The notes: generated from the letters alone by a model not told the origin. Positions 44,064-52,356 are shown, numbered from the stretch's first letter. The stretch: 64,000 nucleotides of DNA from Streptomyces smyrnaeus (GCF_017676345.1 NZ_JAFFZM010000007.1:283806-347805), one strand, 5' to 3'. A program made the numbers and translations.

Positions 44064-44105
44064 GTGCGGCGGGGCCCGTCGCACAGGAGGGGTCCGCCGC
44101 CGCAC
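44064..44105. terminator. Possible weak terminator between P450 (1) and methyltransferase 2
   Basis: GTGCGGCGG at 44064-44072 can pair with CCGCCGCAC at 44097-44105 around a 24-nt loop in the gap between two convergent genes (43964-44124). The stem is short and the loop long, so this is tentative. The rest of the 161-nt gap shows nothing else. Confidence 0.3.
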
Positions 44106-44124
44106 CTCGGTAGTCTCTCCGCGC

Positions 44125-44973
44125 TCAGGGTTTGTGCGCGGCCATCACCAGGCAGCCGGCGGCCACCGGGTTGGCCTGCCGCGTGTGATCGAGCACCTGC
44201 TCCACGCTGACGCCGTGCCGCCGCTCGAACTCCCGGCGCCGGTCGATGAAGCCGTCGAGCATCCGGGGGAAGGTGTTCTGGACGTTCTCGGTGATGTCGG
44301 TCAACTCGTCCAGCCGCAGCCCGGCCGCGGAGACCAGGTCCGGCCAGTCCTCGAACCGTGCCAGAGAGGCCATCCCGGGGTCCTGCTCGCTGACCGGCGC
44401 GTCGCCGAAGAGGGTGCCGAACGCCTGGGGGTTGTCGCTCGCCTCCTCCGCGAGCGGGAACACGTCGGTCAGCACCAGCCGCCCGCCGGGAGCCAGTACC
44501 CGGGCCATCTCACGCAGCGCGGTGGGCCGTTCCATATGCATGATCGACTCAAGTGCGAGCACGGCGTCGAAGGAACCGGACTCGAACGGCATGTCCATCC
44601 CGTCCGCCTGCTGGAACGTCACCCGGTCGGCCATGCCCTGCTCGCGGGCGCGCTCCGCGGCCTGCTCCACGTGCTCGGGGGTCGTGGTGATGCCGAGCAC
44701 GCCGGCACCCGTGGTGGCCGCCACCCGCAGCGCGGGGCTTCCGATGCCGCAGCCCACGTCGAGGACACGGGAGTCCGGGCCGACCCGCAGTCGTGCGGCG
44801 AGCACATCGGTGAGCCGGTCGGTGGCCTCCTGGACCGAACTCGTGTCGTCGGGCCCTTCCCAGTACCCGAGGTGGAAATTGTCCCCCCAGGCCATCTGAA
44901 GCAGTTCTCCCAGCAACCTGTAATAGTCGGCCATGAGGTCGGACGCGGGGGGCCCGGCCGGTGGAGAGTTCAT
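44125..44973 (-). CDS. SAM-dependent O-methyltransferase 2 (polyether tailoring)
   Basis: 282 aa. SAM motif VLDVGCGIGSPALRV, then FDAVLALESIMHME and VLAPGGRLVLTDVF, in the same order as methyltransferases 1 and 3. The shared N-terminal DYYRLLGELLQMAWGDNFH confirms that they are paralogues. ATG 44973 has GGGAGGAG 5 nt upstream. It is a single-gene unit, divergent from the free ACP gene across a promoter region with the TTTAG heptamer on both strands. Target hydroxyl unknown. Confidence 0.87.
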   Translation of the reverse strand: MNSPPAGPPASDLMADYYRLLGELLQMAWGDNFHLGYWEGPDDTSSVQEATDRLTDVLAARLRVGPDSRVLDVGCGIGSPALRVAATTGAGVLGITTTPEHVEQAAERAREQGMADRVTFQQADGMDMPFESGSFDAVLALESIMHMERPTALREMARVLAPGGRLVLTDVFPLAEEASDNPQAFGTLFGDAPVSEQDPGMASLARFEDWPDLVSAAGLRLDELTDITENVQNTFPRMLDGFIDRRREFERRHGVSVEQVLDHTRQANPVAAGCLVMAAHKP

Positions 44974-45057
44974 GGAACTCCTCCCGATCTCTCGACGATC
45001 CTGCGGGGGCGGGAAGACACAATCTCACCGGAAATGCTCCCCGCCTCGATTGCGTCG

Positions 45058-45098
45058 CGCTAAAGCCGCACACGCCGTCGTTTGGCGTGCCTTTAGAA
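45058..45098. promoter_or_regulatory. SARP-like heptamers in the MT2/ACP divergent promoter
   Basis: Plus strand: TTTAGAA at 45092-45098, with a degenerate partner TTTGGCG 11 bp upstream at 45081. Minus strand: TTTAGCG at 45064-45058. CTTTAGAACCG at 45091-45101 is identical to the PKS1 promoter copy at 9814-9824. Activation of both the ACP/P450 operon and methyltransferase 2 by the same regulator is inferred. Confidence 0.5.
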
Positions 45099-45161
45099 CC
45101 GTGACCCACGATGAACGGCAGTGCGCCAGACAACTCATCCGGAGAGACAGGACTCGACGCC

Positions 45162-45497
45162 ATGACGCCAGAAGCGACCGGTACGGACCAGGCCGTTCAG
45201 GAGAAGAACTCGCTGCGGGAGAAAATCAGCGCGGCCGGGCCCGAGGAACGTGAGCGCATCCTGCAGGACACCGTTCGGAAGGAGGCCGCCGACGTCCTCG
45301 ACCAGAGTGCCCTGAATGCGGACAGCAACTTCCTGGAGCAGGGGCTCACCTCGCTCAAGGCGCTGGAGTTGACCCGGAATCTCATGGCGCTCACCGATGT
45401 CGAAATCCCGCTCGTCGCCATCATCGAGCACCCCACGCCCACCCAGCTCGCCCGGTTCATCGCCACCACTCTCGACGAGGGCGACGGTTCCGCCTAG
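45162..45497 (+). CDS. Free acyl carrier protein (ACPX type)
   Basis: 111 aa. A single ACP domain after an acidic N-terminal tail. The phosphopantetheine serine is Ser64 in GLTSLKALEL; the usual GxDSL Asp is Thr. Discrete ACPs of this kind (MonACPX, NanA10) hold the full-length chain during epoxidation and ring closure in polyether pathways, partnered with a KSX protein such as the one at 40179-42704. ATG 45162 is chosen over 45111 because the extra 17 residues lack ACP features. It leads an operon with P450 (2) and the exported protein. Confidence 0.88.
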   Translation: MTPEATGTDQAVQEKNSLREKISAAGPEERERILQDTVRKEAADVLDQSALNADSNFLEQGLTSLKALELTRNLMALTDVEIPLVAIIEHPTPTQLARFIATTLDEGDGSA

Positions 45498-45592
45498 GGA
45501 CAGGCCAGGGCCGGCGGCATGGGGACGGGCGCCGTGCCGCGCCCGCCGGGGCTGCCGCGGCCGATTCCGACCAGGGTCCAAGGAGGCCGCCG

Positions 45593-46807
45593 TTGACTCT
45601 CGAGTACACGGCTCATACGTATCCGCCGGGCGATCCCGAGCTGGTCGAGGACCCCTACGGCGGCAGCCCCGTCTGGCTCGTCACACGCCACGACGATGTG
45701 AGCGAGGTGCTGTCCGATCCCCGCCTCGCCATGGGGCCCGCTCCCCCACCGGGCGGGATGGATGTCCACACCGAGATGCTGGTGAAGCTGGGCGTCGCGG
45801 AACACCTCGCCCCTTATCTGGCCGGCAATCTGGTGCACACCGACCCGCCGGACCACACCCGGCTGCGGAAACTGGTCACCCGGGCCTTCTCGGCGCGCCG
45901 GATCGCGGCGCTGCGGCCCCGCGTCGAGACGGTCACCGAGGAGCTGCTGCGGACGCTGCCCGAGGCCGTGGACGCCGGTGGCGCGGTCGACATGGTCGAG
46001 CACTTCGCGTTCCCCCTGCCGATCACGGTCATCTGCGAACTGCTGGGCGTACCCGCCCAGGACCGCCCCCTGTGGCGGCGGTGGAGCGTGGACTGCGGCA
46101 GCATGGACCCCCGGCGGATGAACCCGATGCTCACCGACATCAGTTCCTACATCCTGGAGCTGGCCGAGCAGCGCCGTGCCGAGCCCGCCGACGATCTGCT
46201 CACCGCGCTCGTCCAGGCCCGGGACGAGGAGAGCGGCAGGCTCTCGGACACCGAGCTGATCGCCATGGTGCTCAACCTGGTGATCGCGGGGCACGAGACG
46301 ACGGCGCACCTGATCAGCAACGGTCTCGCCGCGCTGCTGACCCATCCGGAGCAGCTGGCTCTGCTGCGGGACGACCCGGCCCTGGTGCCGGGTGCCGTGC
46401 AGGAGCTCATCCGCTGGTGCGGCCCGGCCGTCACCGCCATGCTCCGCTACGCCCGCGAGGACACCACGGTCGGTGGTGCCCGCATTCGGCGGGGCGAGCG
46501 GGTGCAGGCGGTGCTGGGCACCGCGAACCGCGACCCGGCGCGCTTCGCCGACCCCGACACGCTGGACATCAGGCGCACAGCCGGCGAGGGCCGTGCCCCT
46601 CAGCACGTCGGCTACTCCCACGGAATGCACTACTGCCTCGGCGCTTCGCTGGCCAACCAGGAGGCCGAGGTCGCCTTCACGGCTCTCCTCGCCCGCTGTC
46701 CCGGGCTGGCCCTGGCCGTATCGCCACAGGAACTGAAGTGGAAGCCGCTCCCCTTCACCCGGGTGCTGACCCGACTGCCCGTCAGGCTCGGGGCGCCCCG
46801 GCCATGA
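45593..46807 (+). CDS. Cytochrome P450 (2), short N-terminal form
   Basis: 404 aa from a TTG start at 45593, with AGGAGG at 45581-45586. I-helix AGHETT is canonical, ExxR is in VQELIRW, heme loop YSHGMHYCLG with Cys348. Relative to the other two P450s it lacks about 17 residues right after DPYGG, so that DPYGG runs straight into SPVWLVTRHDD. That removes the loop before the first beta-sheet, near the substrate-access side. It is otherwise closely related to P450 (1) and (3). It is co-directional with the free ACP, 95 nt downstream; an ACP-bound substrate is possible but unproven. Confidence 0.88.
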   Translation: MTLEYTAHTYPPGDPELVEDPYGGSPVWLVTRHDDVSEVLSDPRLAMGPAPPPGGMDVHTEMLVKLGVAEHLAPYLAGNLVHTDPPDHTRLRKLVTRAFSARRIAALRPRVETVTEELLRTLPEAVDAGGAVDMVEHFAFPLPITVICELLGVPAQDRPLWRRWSVDCGSMDPRRMNPMLTDISSYILELAEQRRAEPADDLLTALVQARDEESGRLSDTELIAMVLNLVIAGHETTAHLISNGLAALLTHPEQLALLRDDPALVPGAVQELIRWCGPAVTAMLRYAREDTTVGGARIRRGERVQAVLGTANRDPARFADPDTLDIRRTAGEGRAPQHVGYSHGMHYCLGASLANQEAEVAFTALLARCPGLALAVSPQELKWKPLPFTRVLTRLPVRLGAPRP

Positions 46808-46847
46808 CGGCCGACCGCTCGCACCAGAACACCGACTGGAGTTGACT

Positions 46848-47537
46848 ATGAGCACACGCACCGCTGGTCAGCGGCGGCGCGGTACATCCTTGCGCACGGT
46901 CGGCGCCGCCGGCCTGGCACTGGGGATGACCGCGCTGCTGGCAGGCCCTTCGTCGGCCGGCACCCGGGACGGGAACGGCGGCCCGGACGCCGCGTCCGCG
47001 TCGAAGACCGCCGCGCACAAGTCGAGTACCGCCGCGCACAAGAAGCCCCGCGGCAAGCTGCCGCCCCCGCCGCAGATGCGGGAGATGCAGCGTCTGCTGG
47101 GTTCGTGGAAGTGCGTCGAGGTCTCCCCGCCGCCGCCCAACGGGATCGAGAAGACGGTGTCGTACGTCAAGGTCAAGAAGGCCATGGGCGGACACTTCTC
47201 CTACAGCACCATCTCGATCGAGCCCGGCACCATCAGGGCACGGGACGTCACGGGCTGGAACCCGGTGGATCGTGTGTACTTCCGGCAATACCATGACAAC
47301 TGGGGCACCACCAGCATCACGACCTCCCCGGGCTGGAAGGACGGGCACCTGGTCTTCACCGGCGAGTTCATCGGCGTGTCCGAGCCCGACCCCGACGGTG
47401 AGGCGGAGGGCGCACACATGAAGCTCACGGACGACTACAAGTGGATCGGGCCGGGGCGCTTCGACGTCACCTCGACGGTCTCCCTGCCGGGCGGGGGCGA
47501 CTACCCGCACACGGCCGAGTGCCACAGCATCGACTGA
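46848..47537 (+). CDS. Exported protein of unknown function
   Basis: 229 aa. The N-terminus is a Sec-type signal peptide: RRR, a hydrophobic core (VGAAGLALGMTALLAG), then a likely cut after PSSA (about residue 37). A Lys/Ala/Pro-rich linker follows (residues about 50-70). The mature domain begins MREMQRLLGSWKC and continues with many short beta-strands (GGHFSYSTISIE, DGHLVFTGEFIGV), resembling the calycin-like DUF1579 class; it contains two Cys. ATG 46848 is preferred over TTG 46842 because GGAG lies 8-9 nt upstream. It is the last gene of the ACP-P450 operon and ends before a strong hairpin. I do not recognise its function; extracellular handling of the product is one guess. Confidence 0.75.
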   Translation: MSTRTAGQRRRGTSLRTVGAAGLALGMTALLAGPSSAGTRDGNGGPDAASASKTAAHKSSTAAHKKPRGKLPPPPQMREMQRLLGSWKCVEVSPPPPNGIEKTVSYVKVKKAMGGHFSYSTISIEPGTIRARDVTGWNPVDRVYFRQYHDNWGTTSITTSPGWKDGHLVFTGEFIGVSEPDPDGEAEGAHMKLTDDYKWIGPGRFDVTSTVSLPGGGDYPHTAECHSID

Positions 47538-47551
47538 CCTCCCACCGCCTG

Positions 47552-47608
47552 CGCACCCACAGGTGCCCGGTCCCGAAGCGAACTCGGGTCCGGGCACCTG
47601 TGGGTGCG
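47552..47608. terminator. Perfect 19-bp hairpin, bidirectional terminator
   Basis: The arm at 47552-47570 (CGCACCCACAGGTGCCCGG) is exactly complementary to 47590-47608, with a 19-nt loop that contains its own CCCGA/TCGGG stem. It lies between the convergent exported-protein and glycosyltransferase genes. Confidence 0.8.
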
Positions 47609-47618
47609 TGTGGAGCGG

Positions 47619-48929
47619 TCACGGACGCGGACGCGACTCCCGGTCTCCGGCCACCAGCCGTTCCAGCTCCTGGACCAGCGCGCCGGGGGTGGGCTGGTCC
47701 AGGGCCTCCCGCTGCAGTCGCTGCGCTCCCGCGCGGAACGCCCCGTCGCCCAGCAGTTGCTCCAGCATTTCCCTGACCCGGGGCCCGGTGGCCTCGTCCG
47801 GTGAGACGGAGAGCCCGGCCCGCGTCTTCTCGAGCACGATGCGCTTGGCCGGCGCGTCGACGGCACTGTCCACCAGGAGCTGCGGAACTCCGTGCAGCAG
47901 CGTGCCGTTGAAGTTGCCCGCACCGCCGTGGTGGATCACGGCGGAGCAGGTGGGAGCGACGACGTTGAACGGGACGAAGTCCGCGATCCGGGTGTTGTCC
48001 GGAACACTGTCCAGCTGCTGTCGTGCCTCTTCGGGGAGTGTGAGGACCAGTTCGATGTCCAGGTCCGCCAGCGCGTCCAGGATGCCTTGCACCTGTTCGA
48101 CAGACATGACCTGGAGCTCGGCCAGCTGCCTGGCCGAGATACCGAACGTCATGAGGACCCGCGGCGCCCGCGGCGGCTCGTAAAGCCAGGGCGGCACGAC
48201 GGAGCGTCCGTTGTACGGGACGTAGCGCATGGACAGGGTGTGCGCGTGGGGCTCCAAGCGGTACGGCTCGGGCAGTACGTTGATCGCGAACTGCCCTGTG
48301 ACCAGCTCCTCGGAGAAGTCGCTCCCGTACTTCTGCGCCCAGCCCGCGTACCAGTCGCGCAGCGCGTCGGGACGAGCGGCGAGCGGCTGCTGCTCCTTGG
48401 CGCGCAGGAAATCGCGGCGCATCCTGAGGCTGAGATCGAGCCAGAACAGCAGCCGCCCGTGCGCGGCCCCGACGACATCGGCGGCCACCGCGCCGGCGTT
48501 GGTCACCACGTCGCACAGCACGAGGTCGGGCTGCCAGGAGCGGCTGAACGCCACCAGATCGTCGACCATGCCGTCGTTGAGCAACCGTGTCCGGGGCACC
48601 ACGACGTTGTCGAACAGCCAGGTGATGTCCTCCCAGGGCAGCCCTTCCCGGTACCCGTCCCCGATCTCGTACAGGGAGTCGGTCGAGAAGGGGGGAACGA
48701 TCGGCCCCTTCGGGAGATCGCCCTCTTCCTGGGTGCGCCGGATGCGCTGTTCCAGGGTCTCCTCGGGGCCGACGGAGACGGCCGTGAGTCCGGCTTCCGT
48801 CACGGTGTCGAGGAGTTCCGGTTCACTGGCCACCCGCACCTCGTGCCCGGCTGCCTGCAGTGCCCAGGCGAGCGGCACCATCGGATAGAAGTGCGTTTTC
48901 CAGGCAAACGTCACGAAGAGCACACGCAA
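47619..48929 (-). CDS. Glycosyltransferase (GT1, macrolide type)
   Basis: 436 aa, two-domain GT-B fold. The N-terminal HFYPMVPLAWALQAAGHEV acceptor-side signature and the C-terminal sugar-nucleotide site HHGGAGNFNG are those of EryCIII/DesVII/MonT-like enzymes. It should transfer the trideoxyhexose made by the 2-10 kb genes to the polyether. TTG 48929 is chosen: AGGAG lies 8 nt upstream and it gives the family start MRVLFVTFAWKTH; GTG 48938 directly abuts the Shine-Dalgarno sequence. It follows methyltransferase 3 by 45 nt in one operon. No DesVIII-type P450-like helper gene is in the window. Confidence 0.92.
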   Translation of the reverse strand: MRVLFVTFAWKTHFYPMVPLAWALQAAGHEVRVASEPELLDTVTEAGLTAVSVGPEETLEQRIRRTQEEGDLPKGPIVPPFSTDSLYEIGDGYREGLPWEDITWLFDNVVVPRTRLLNDGMVDDLVAFSRSWQPDLVLCDVVTNAGAVAADVVGAAHGRLLFWLDLSLRMRRDFLRAKEQQPLAARPDALRDWYAGWAQKYGSDFSEELVTGQFAINVLPEPYRLEPHAHTLSMRYVPYNGRSVVPPWLYEPPRAPRVLMTFGISARQLAELQVMSVEQVQGILDALADLDIELVLTLPEEARQQLDSVPDNTRIADFVPFNVVAPTCSAVIHHGGAGNFNGTLLHGVPQLLVDSAVDAPAKRIVLEKTRAGLSVSPDEATGPRVREMLEQLLGDGAFRAGAQRLQREALDQPTPGALVQELERLVAGDRESRPRP

Positions 48930-48974
48930 GCGGCCCACCTCCTGTCGGGTGACCTGGGCTGGATCGACGGGCTG

Positions 48975-49817
48975 TTACGGCTTGTGGGCGGTGACGACCA
49001 CGCAGCCCGGGCCCTTTCCGGGGTCCTCCACGGTGGACGAGCCGAGCACCTCCTCGGCCGTGATCCCGTGCTTGCGCTCGAACTCCCTGCGGTGTTTGAT
49101 CACACCGTCGAGCAGCAGGTTGAAGGTCCGCTTGGTGTTCTCCGTGACGTCCAGCAACTCGTCGAGCTGGAGCCCGGCGTCCGTCATCAACCCGGGGTAG
49201 TCACCGGGCTCGACGACGCTCGCGATGTGCGCTTCGTTCTTCGCCGGCTGCTTGCGCGGGAACCCCTCGAAGAACTCGATGTTCCCGGGGTCCTCCTGCA
49301 CGACGGTCACATCCGTGAGGGCCACCCGGCCACCGGGCTTGAGCACCCGGGCGAACTCGCGCAGCGCGGCGGGGCGGTCCATGTGGATGATCGACTCGAA
49401 GGCGAGCACCGCGTCGAAGGACTCGGACTCGAAGGGCATGTCCATCGCGTTGACATGCTGGAAGGACACCCGGTCGGTCATTCCCTCGCGCTCGGCCCGC
49501 TCACCGGCCTGCTCGACCTGGTGCGGGCTGATGGAGATGCCCAGCACCTCGGCACCGGTCGTGCGAGCCACCTGGATCGCCGGCTTCCCGATACCGCAGC
49601 CCGCGTCCAGGACCCGGTCGCCGGGCCCCACCCTGAGCCGCGCGGCCAGCATGTCGGTGAAGCGGTTGGTGGCCTCCTCGATCGAGCTCTCGTCCTCGGG
49701 CCCGTCCCAGTACCCGAAGTGCAGATTGTCGTTCCAGGCGACTTGCAGCAGCGCCCCCATCCCGTCGTAGTAGTCGGTCATCTGATCGGGAGTCGGCCTG
49801 AGCGATGAGGACGTCAT
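48975..49817 (-). CDS. SAM-dependent O-methyltransferase 3 (polyether tailoring)
   Basis: 280 aa, third member of the paralogous set. DYYDGMGALLQVAWNDNLHFGYWDGP is shared in pattern with copies 1 and 2; the SAM site is VLDAGCGIGKPAIQV, followed by FDAVLAFESIIHMD and VLKPGGRVALTDVT. ATG 49817 is chosen because AAGGAG lies 5 nt upstream; a longer reading to 49946 lacks both a Shine-Dalgarno sequence and homology. It is the first gene of the operon with the glycosyltransferase, so it may act on the sugar or on a position next to it. Target unknown. Confidence 0.87.
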   Translation of the reverse strand: MTSSSLRPTPDQMTDYYDGMGALLQVAWNDNLHFGYWDGPEDESSIEEATNRFTDMLAARLRVGPGDRVLDAGCGIGKPAIQVARTTGAEVLGISISPHQVEQAGERAEREGMTDRVSFQHVNAMDMPFESESFDAVLAFESIIHMDRPAALREFARVLKPGGRVALTDVTVVQEDPGNIEFFEGFPRKQPAKNEAHIASVVEPGDYPGLMTDAGLQLDELLDVTENTKRTFNLLLDGVIKHRREFERKHGITAEEVLGSSTVEDPGKGPGCVVVTAHKP

Positions 49818-49910
49818 AACACTCCTTCTGAGTGCTCGGAGATCGGACAGGTCGTGAAAGCTTGCCCGGAGTACACCAGCGCAGCGACCATACGAGCCCC
49901 GATAACGCCC

Positions 49911-49997
49911 CTCTAAAGCGGCTGGACGGAAGCCGGTCCGCGGCAATTCCGGGGCACCGCGGAAGGAGCCAGGCCACAGATTAGGTCGGCTTTAGAG
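49911..49997. promoter_or_regulatory. SARP-like heptamers in the MT3/P450 (3) divergent promoter
   Basis: Plus strand: ATTAGGT-CGGC-TTTAGAG at 49980-49997, again 11-bp spacing. Minus strand: TTTAGAG at 49917-49911 without a good second heptamer. These are the only features I see in the 324-nt gap 49818-50141 besides the Shine-Dalgarno sequences of the two flanking genes. Confidence 0.5.
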
Positions 49998-50141
49998 GCG
50001 GGCGCGAGGCTGCAATCCGGCGGAATACACCCGACCGGAGAGAAGGGAATCCACCCGCCTTCTTCGAACTCGACCGGCGAGCGGCCGGGGACGAGCGTCC
50101 GCCGATACCGGCCGCCGCTCAGTGCGACAAGGACGCCCTTG

Positions 50142-51395
50142 ATGGAAACCACGCACATCTATTCCCTGAGCGACCCCGGACTGATCGACGACCCATACGG
50201 CGGCTTCGGGGTCATCCGGGAGGAGGCGCCCGTCGCACGAGGTGACCTCGGTGGCCGACCCGTCTGGATCGTCACGCGTCATGACGACGTGAGCACGGTG
50301 CTCGGCGACCGGCGCTTCGTCAACAACTCCCTCTCCCTCCCGGGCAGCACCGTCGACGCCCGTGCGGAGACGCTCGTGGGCATGGGAGTCTCCCGCGACC
50401 GCGTCCCCTATCTGGCCGGCAACCTGGTGCACACCGATCCACCGGACCACACCCGGCTGCGGAAGCTGGTCACACGGGCGTTCTCGGCCCGGCGGGTCAA
50501 AGAGCTCCGCCCACGGGTGCGCGTCCTCACCGACGAACTGCTCACCACACTGCCCGGCCATGCCGGCCCGGACGGAACCGTCGACTTCATCGAGCACTTC
50601 GCCTATCCGCTGCCGATCACCGTGATCTGCGAACTGCTCGGCGTGCCCGCGTCCGACCGGCCCCGGTGGCGGTCCTGGAGCGAGGACTACACCAGCGCCG
50701 ACATCGGCCGCATGGACACGATGCTCGCCGCCATGAGCACGTACTTGCGCGAACTGGCCGAGCAGCGGCGGGCCGAGCCCACGGACGATCTGTTCACCGC
50801 CCTCCTCCAGGCGCACGACGAGGATAACGGCCGGCTGTCGGACACCGAGCTGATCACCATGGTGCTGACGCTGATGATCGCGGGTCATGAGACGACGGCG
50901 CATCTCCTCGGCAACGGCCTGGTCGCGCTGCTGACCCACCCCGACCAGCTCGCGCTGCTCCGCGGGAGTCCGGAACTGATGCCCGGGGCCGTGCAGGAGC
51001 TGCTGCGCTGGTGCAGCCCCATCGTCGTGGGCATGCTGCGGTACGCGGCCGAGGACGTGACGGTCGGGGACACACTCATCAGGCAGGGCGAGTGCGTGCA
51101 GGTCGTCCTCGGCTCGGCCAACCACGATCCGCGGCGCTACCCCGACCCGGACCGCCTCGACATCACCCGTCCCGCCGGCGCCGCCGGCGCGCACCATCTC
51201 GCCTACTCCCACGGCCCCCACTACTGCCTGGGCGCCTCACTGGCCAACCAGGAGGCCGAGGTCGCCTTCACGGCCCTCCTCGGCACCTACCCCCACCTGG
51301 CGCTCGCCGTACCCCGAGAACAACTCGACTGGAAGCCGCTCCCACTCATCCGGCAGCTCGCTCACCTGCCCGTGACGCTGGGGACACCTTCGTAG
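50142..51395 (+). CDS. Cytochrome P450 (3)
   Basis: 417 aa. I-helix AGHETT, ExxR in VQELLRW, heme loop YSHGPHYCLG with Cys362. It has the full N-terminal DPYGGFGVIREEAPVA region that P450 (2) lacks. ATG 50142 has AAGGA about 9 nt upstream. It heads a four-gene operon (P450, methyltransferase 4, thioesterase-like hydrolase, flavin reductase). A hydroxylation followed by methylation by the adjacent methyltransferase would explain the pairing; that is inference from context. Confidence 0.9.
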   Translation: METTHIYSLSDPGLIDDPYGGFGVIREEAPVARGDLGGRPVWIVTRHDDVSTVLGDRRFVNNSLSLPGSTVDARAETLVGMGVSRDRVPYLAGNLVHTDPPDHTRLRKLVTRAFSARRVKELRPRVRVLTDELLTTLPGHAGPDGTVDFIEHFAYPLPITVICELLGVPASDRPRWRSWSEDYTSADIGRMDTMLAAMSTYLRELAEQRRAEPTDDLFTALLQAHDEDNGRLSDTELITMVLTLMIAGHETTAHLLGNGLVALLTHPDQLALLRGSPELMPGAVQELLRWCSPIVVGMLRYAAEDVTVGDTLIRQGECVQVVLGSANHDPRRYPDPDRLDITRPAGAAGAHHLAYSHGPHYCLGASLANQEAEVAFTALLGTYPHLALAVPREQLDWKPLPLIRQLAHLPVTLGTPS

Positions 51396-51405
51396 AAGGG
51401 CGAAG

Positions 51406-52356
51406 ATGAGCAATCAACCGATCACTGGTGAACGTAGCCGCACCTCCCAGGGCAAGCTGGCGAAGGTCCGGCGGATGTTCCGCTCCTCCGAGACGCCCGA
51501 CGACCGGGTGCGCTCGTTCTACGAGGTCCTCGACCGGATGCGCGACGACGGCTTCTACCGCGACATCCTCGGCAACGACAGCCTCTATATGAACTACGGC
51601 TACTGGGCTCCCGGGTGCACGGACCACGACGACGCGTGCCAGGCCCTGGCCGAGGAGCTGGGTGAGGCGGCCGGCATCGGAGCGGGCGACCGGGTGCTGG
51701 ACGTCGGATTCGGCTTCGCCGAACAGGACTTCCACTGGCTGCGCACCCGCAAGCCCCGGGAGATCGTCGGCATCAATGTGACACCGAGCCAGGTGGCGGC
51801 GGCACAGCAGCGCGCTGAGGAACTGGGCTTCGCCGACCGGCTCGACCTGCGGGTGGGCTCCGCCACCTCGCTGCCGTTCGAGGACGGCTCGTTCGACGCA
51901 GTGGTGGCGTTGGAGGCATCGGCCCACTTCCACACCCGCGACCGATTCTTCGCCGAGGCCTTCCGGGTGCTGCGGCCCGGCGGCATCCTCGCCACGACCG
52001 ACCCGCTGCCCGCGCCCGCGGGAACCGGCGGGAAGAGCCTGCTGGGGCGGCTGGACGAGTGGCGCCGCAAGCGCGTCATCCCGGACGAGAACTGGTACTC
52101 GCGGCAGGTGTACGCGGAGCGGCTCACCAGCGCCGGATTCGCCCCGGTGACGGTCCGGGACGTCACCGACCGGGTGCTGGTGCCGAACGCGGAGTACGTG
52201 CGTGAGCGGTGCGCCAAGCTGCTCCGGGACCCGCGCTACCGCTCCTCCAAGCAGAAGAACAGCATCACCTGGCACGTCAAGCTCACCGATCTGCGCGCGA
52301 CGACGAGGGAGTACGTCCTCGCCTCCGCCGAGAAACCCCGGGACCCGCGCGGCTGA
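51406..52356 (+). CDS. SAM-dependent methyltransferase 4 (distinct subfamily)
   Basis: 316 aa. SAM motif VLDVGFGFAEQDF, then FDAVVALEASAHFHTRDRF and VLRPGGILATTDPL. It is not a paralogue of the other three: the N-terminal region (RSFYEVLDRMRDDGFY, then SLYMNYGYW) is closer to EryG-like O-methyltransferases. It starts 11 nt after the P450 (3) stop. Possible targets are the new P450 hydroxyl or another aglycone hydroxyl. C-methylation cannot be excluded from sequence alone. Confidence 0.83.
   Translation: MSNQPITGERSRTSQGKLAKVRRMFRSSETPDDRVRSFYEVLDRMRDDGFYRDILGNDSLYMNYGYWAPGCTDHDDACQALAEELGEAAGIGAGDRVLDVGFGFAEQDFHWLRTRKPREIVGINVTPSQVAAAQQRAEELGFADRLDLRVGSATSLPFEDGSFDAVVALEASAHFHTRDRFFAEAFRVLRPGGILATTDPLPAPAGTGGKSLLGRLDEWRRKRVIPDENWYSRQVYAERLTSAGFAPVTVRDVTDRVLVPNAEYVRERCAKLLRDPRYRSSKQKNSITWHVKLTDLRATTREYVLASAEKPRDPRG

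Noticed and set aside
46804..46845. 13-codon mini-ORF overlapping the P450 (2) stop (ATGA) and ending just before the exported-protein gene
   Set aside because: Too short and without its own evidence; the arrangement can arise by chance, so it is not listed as a gene.
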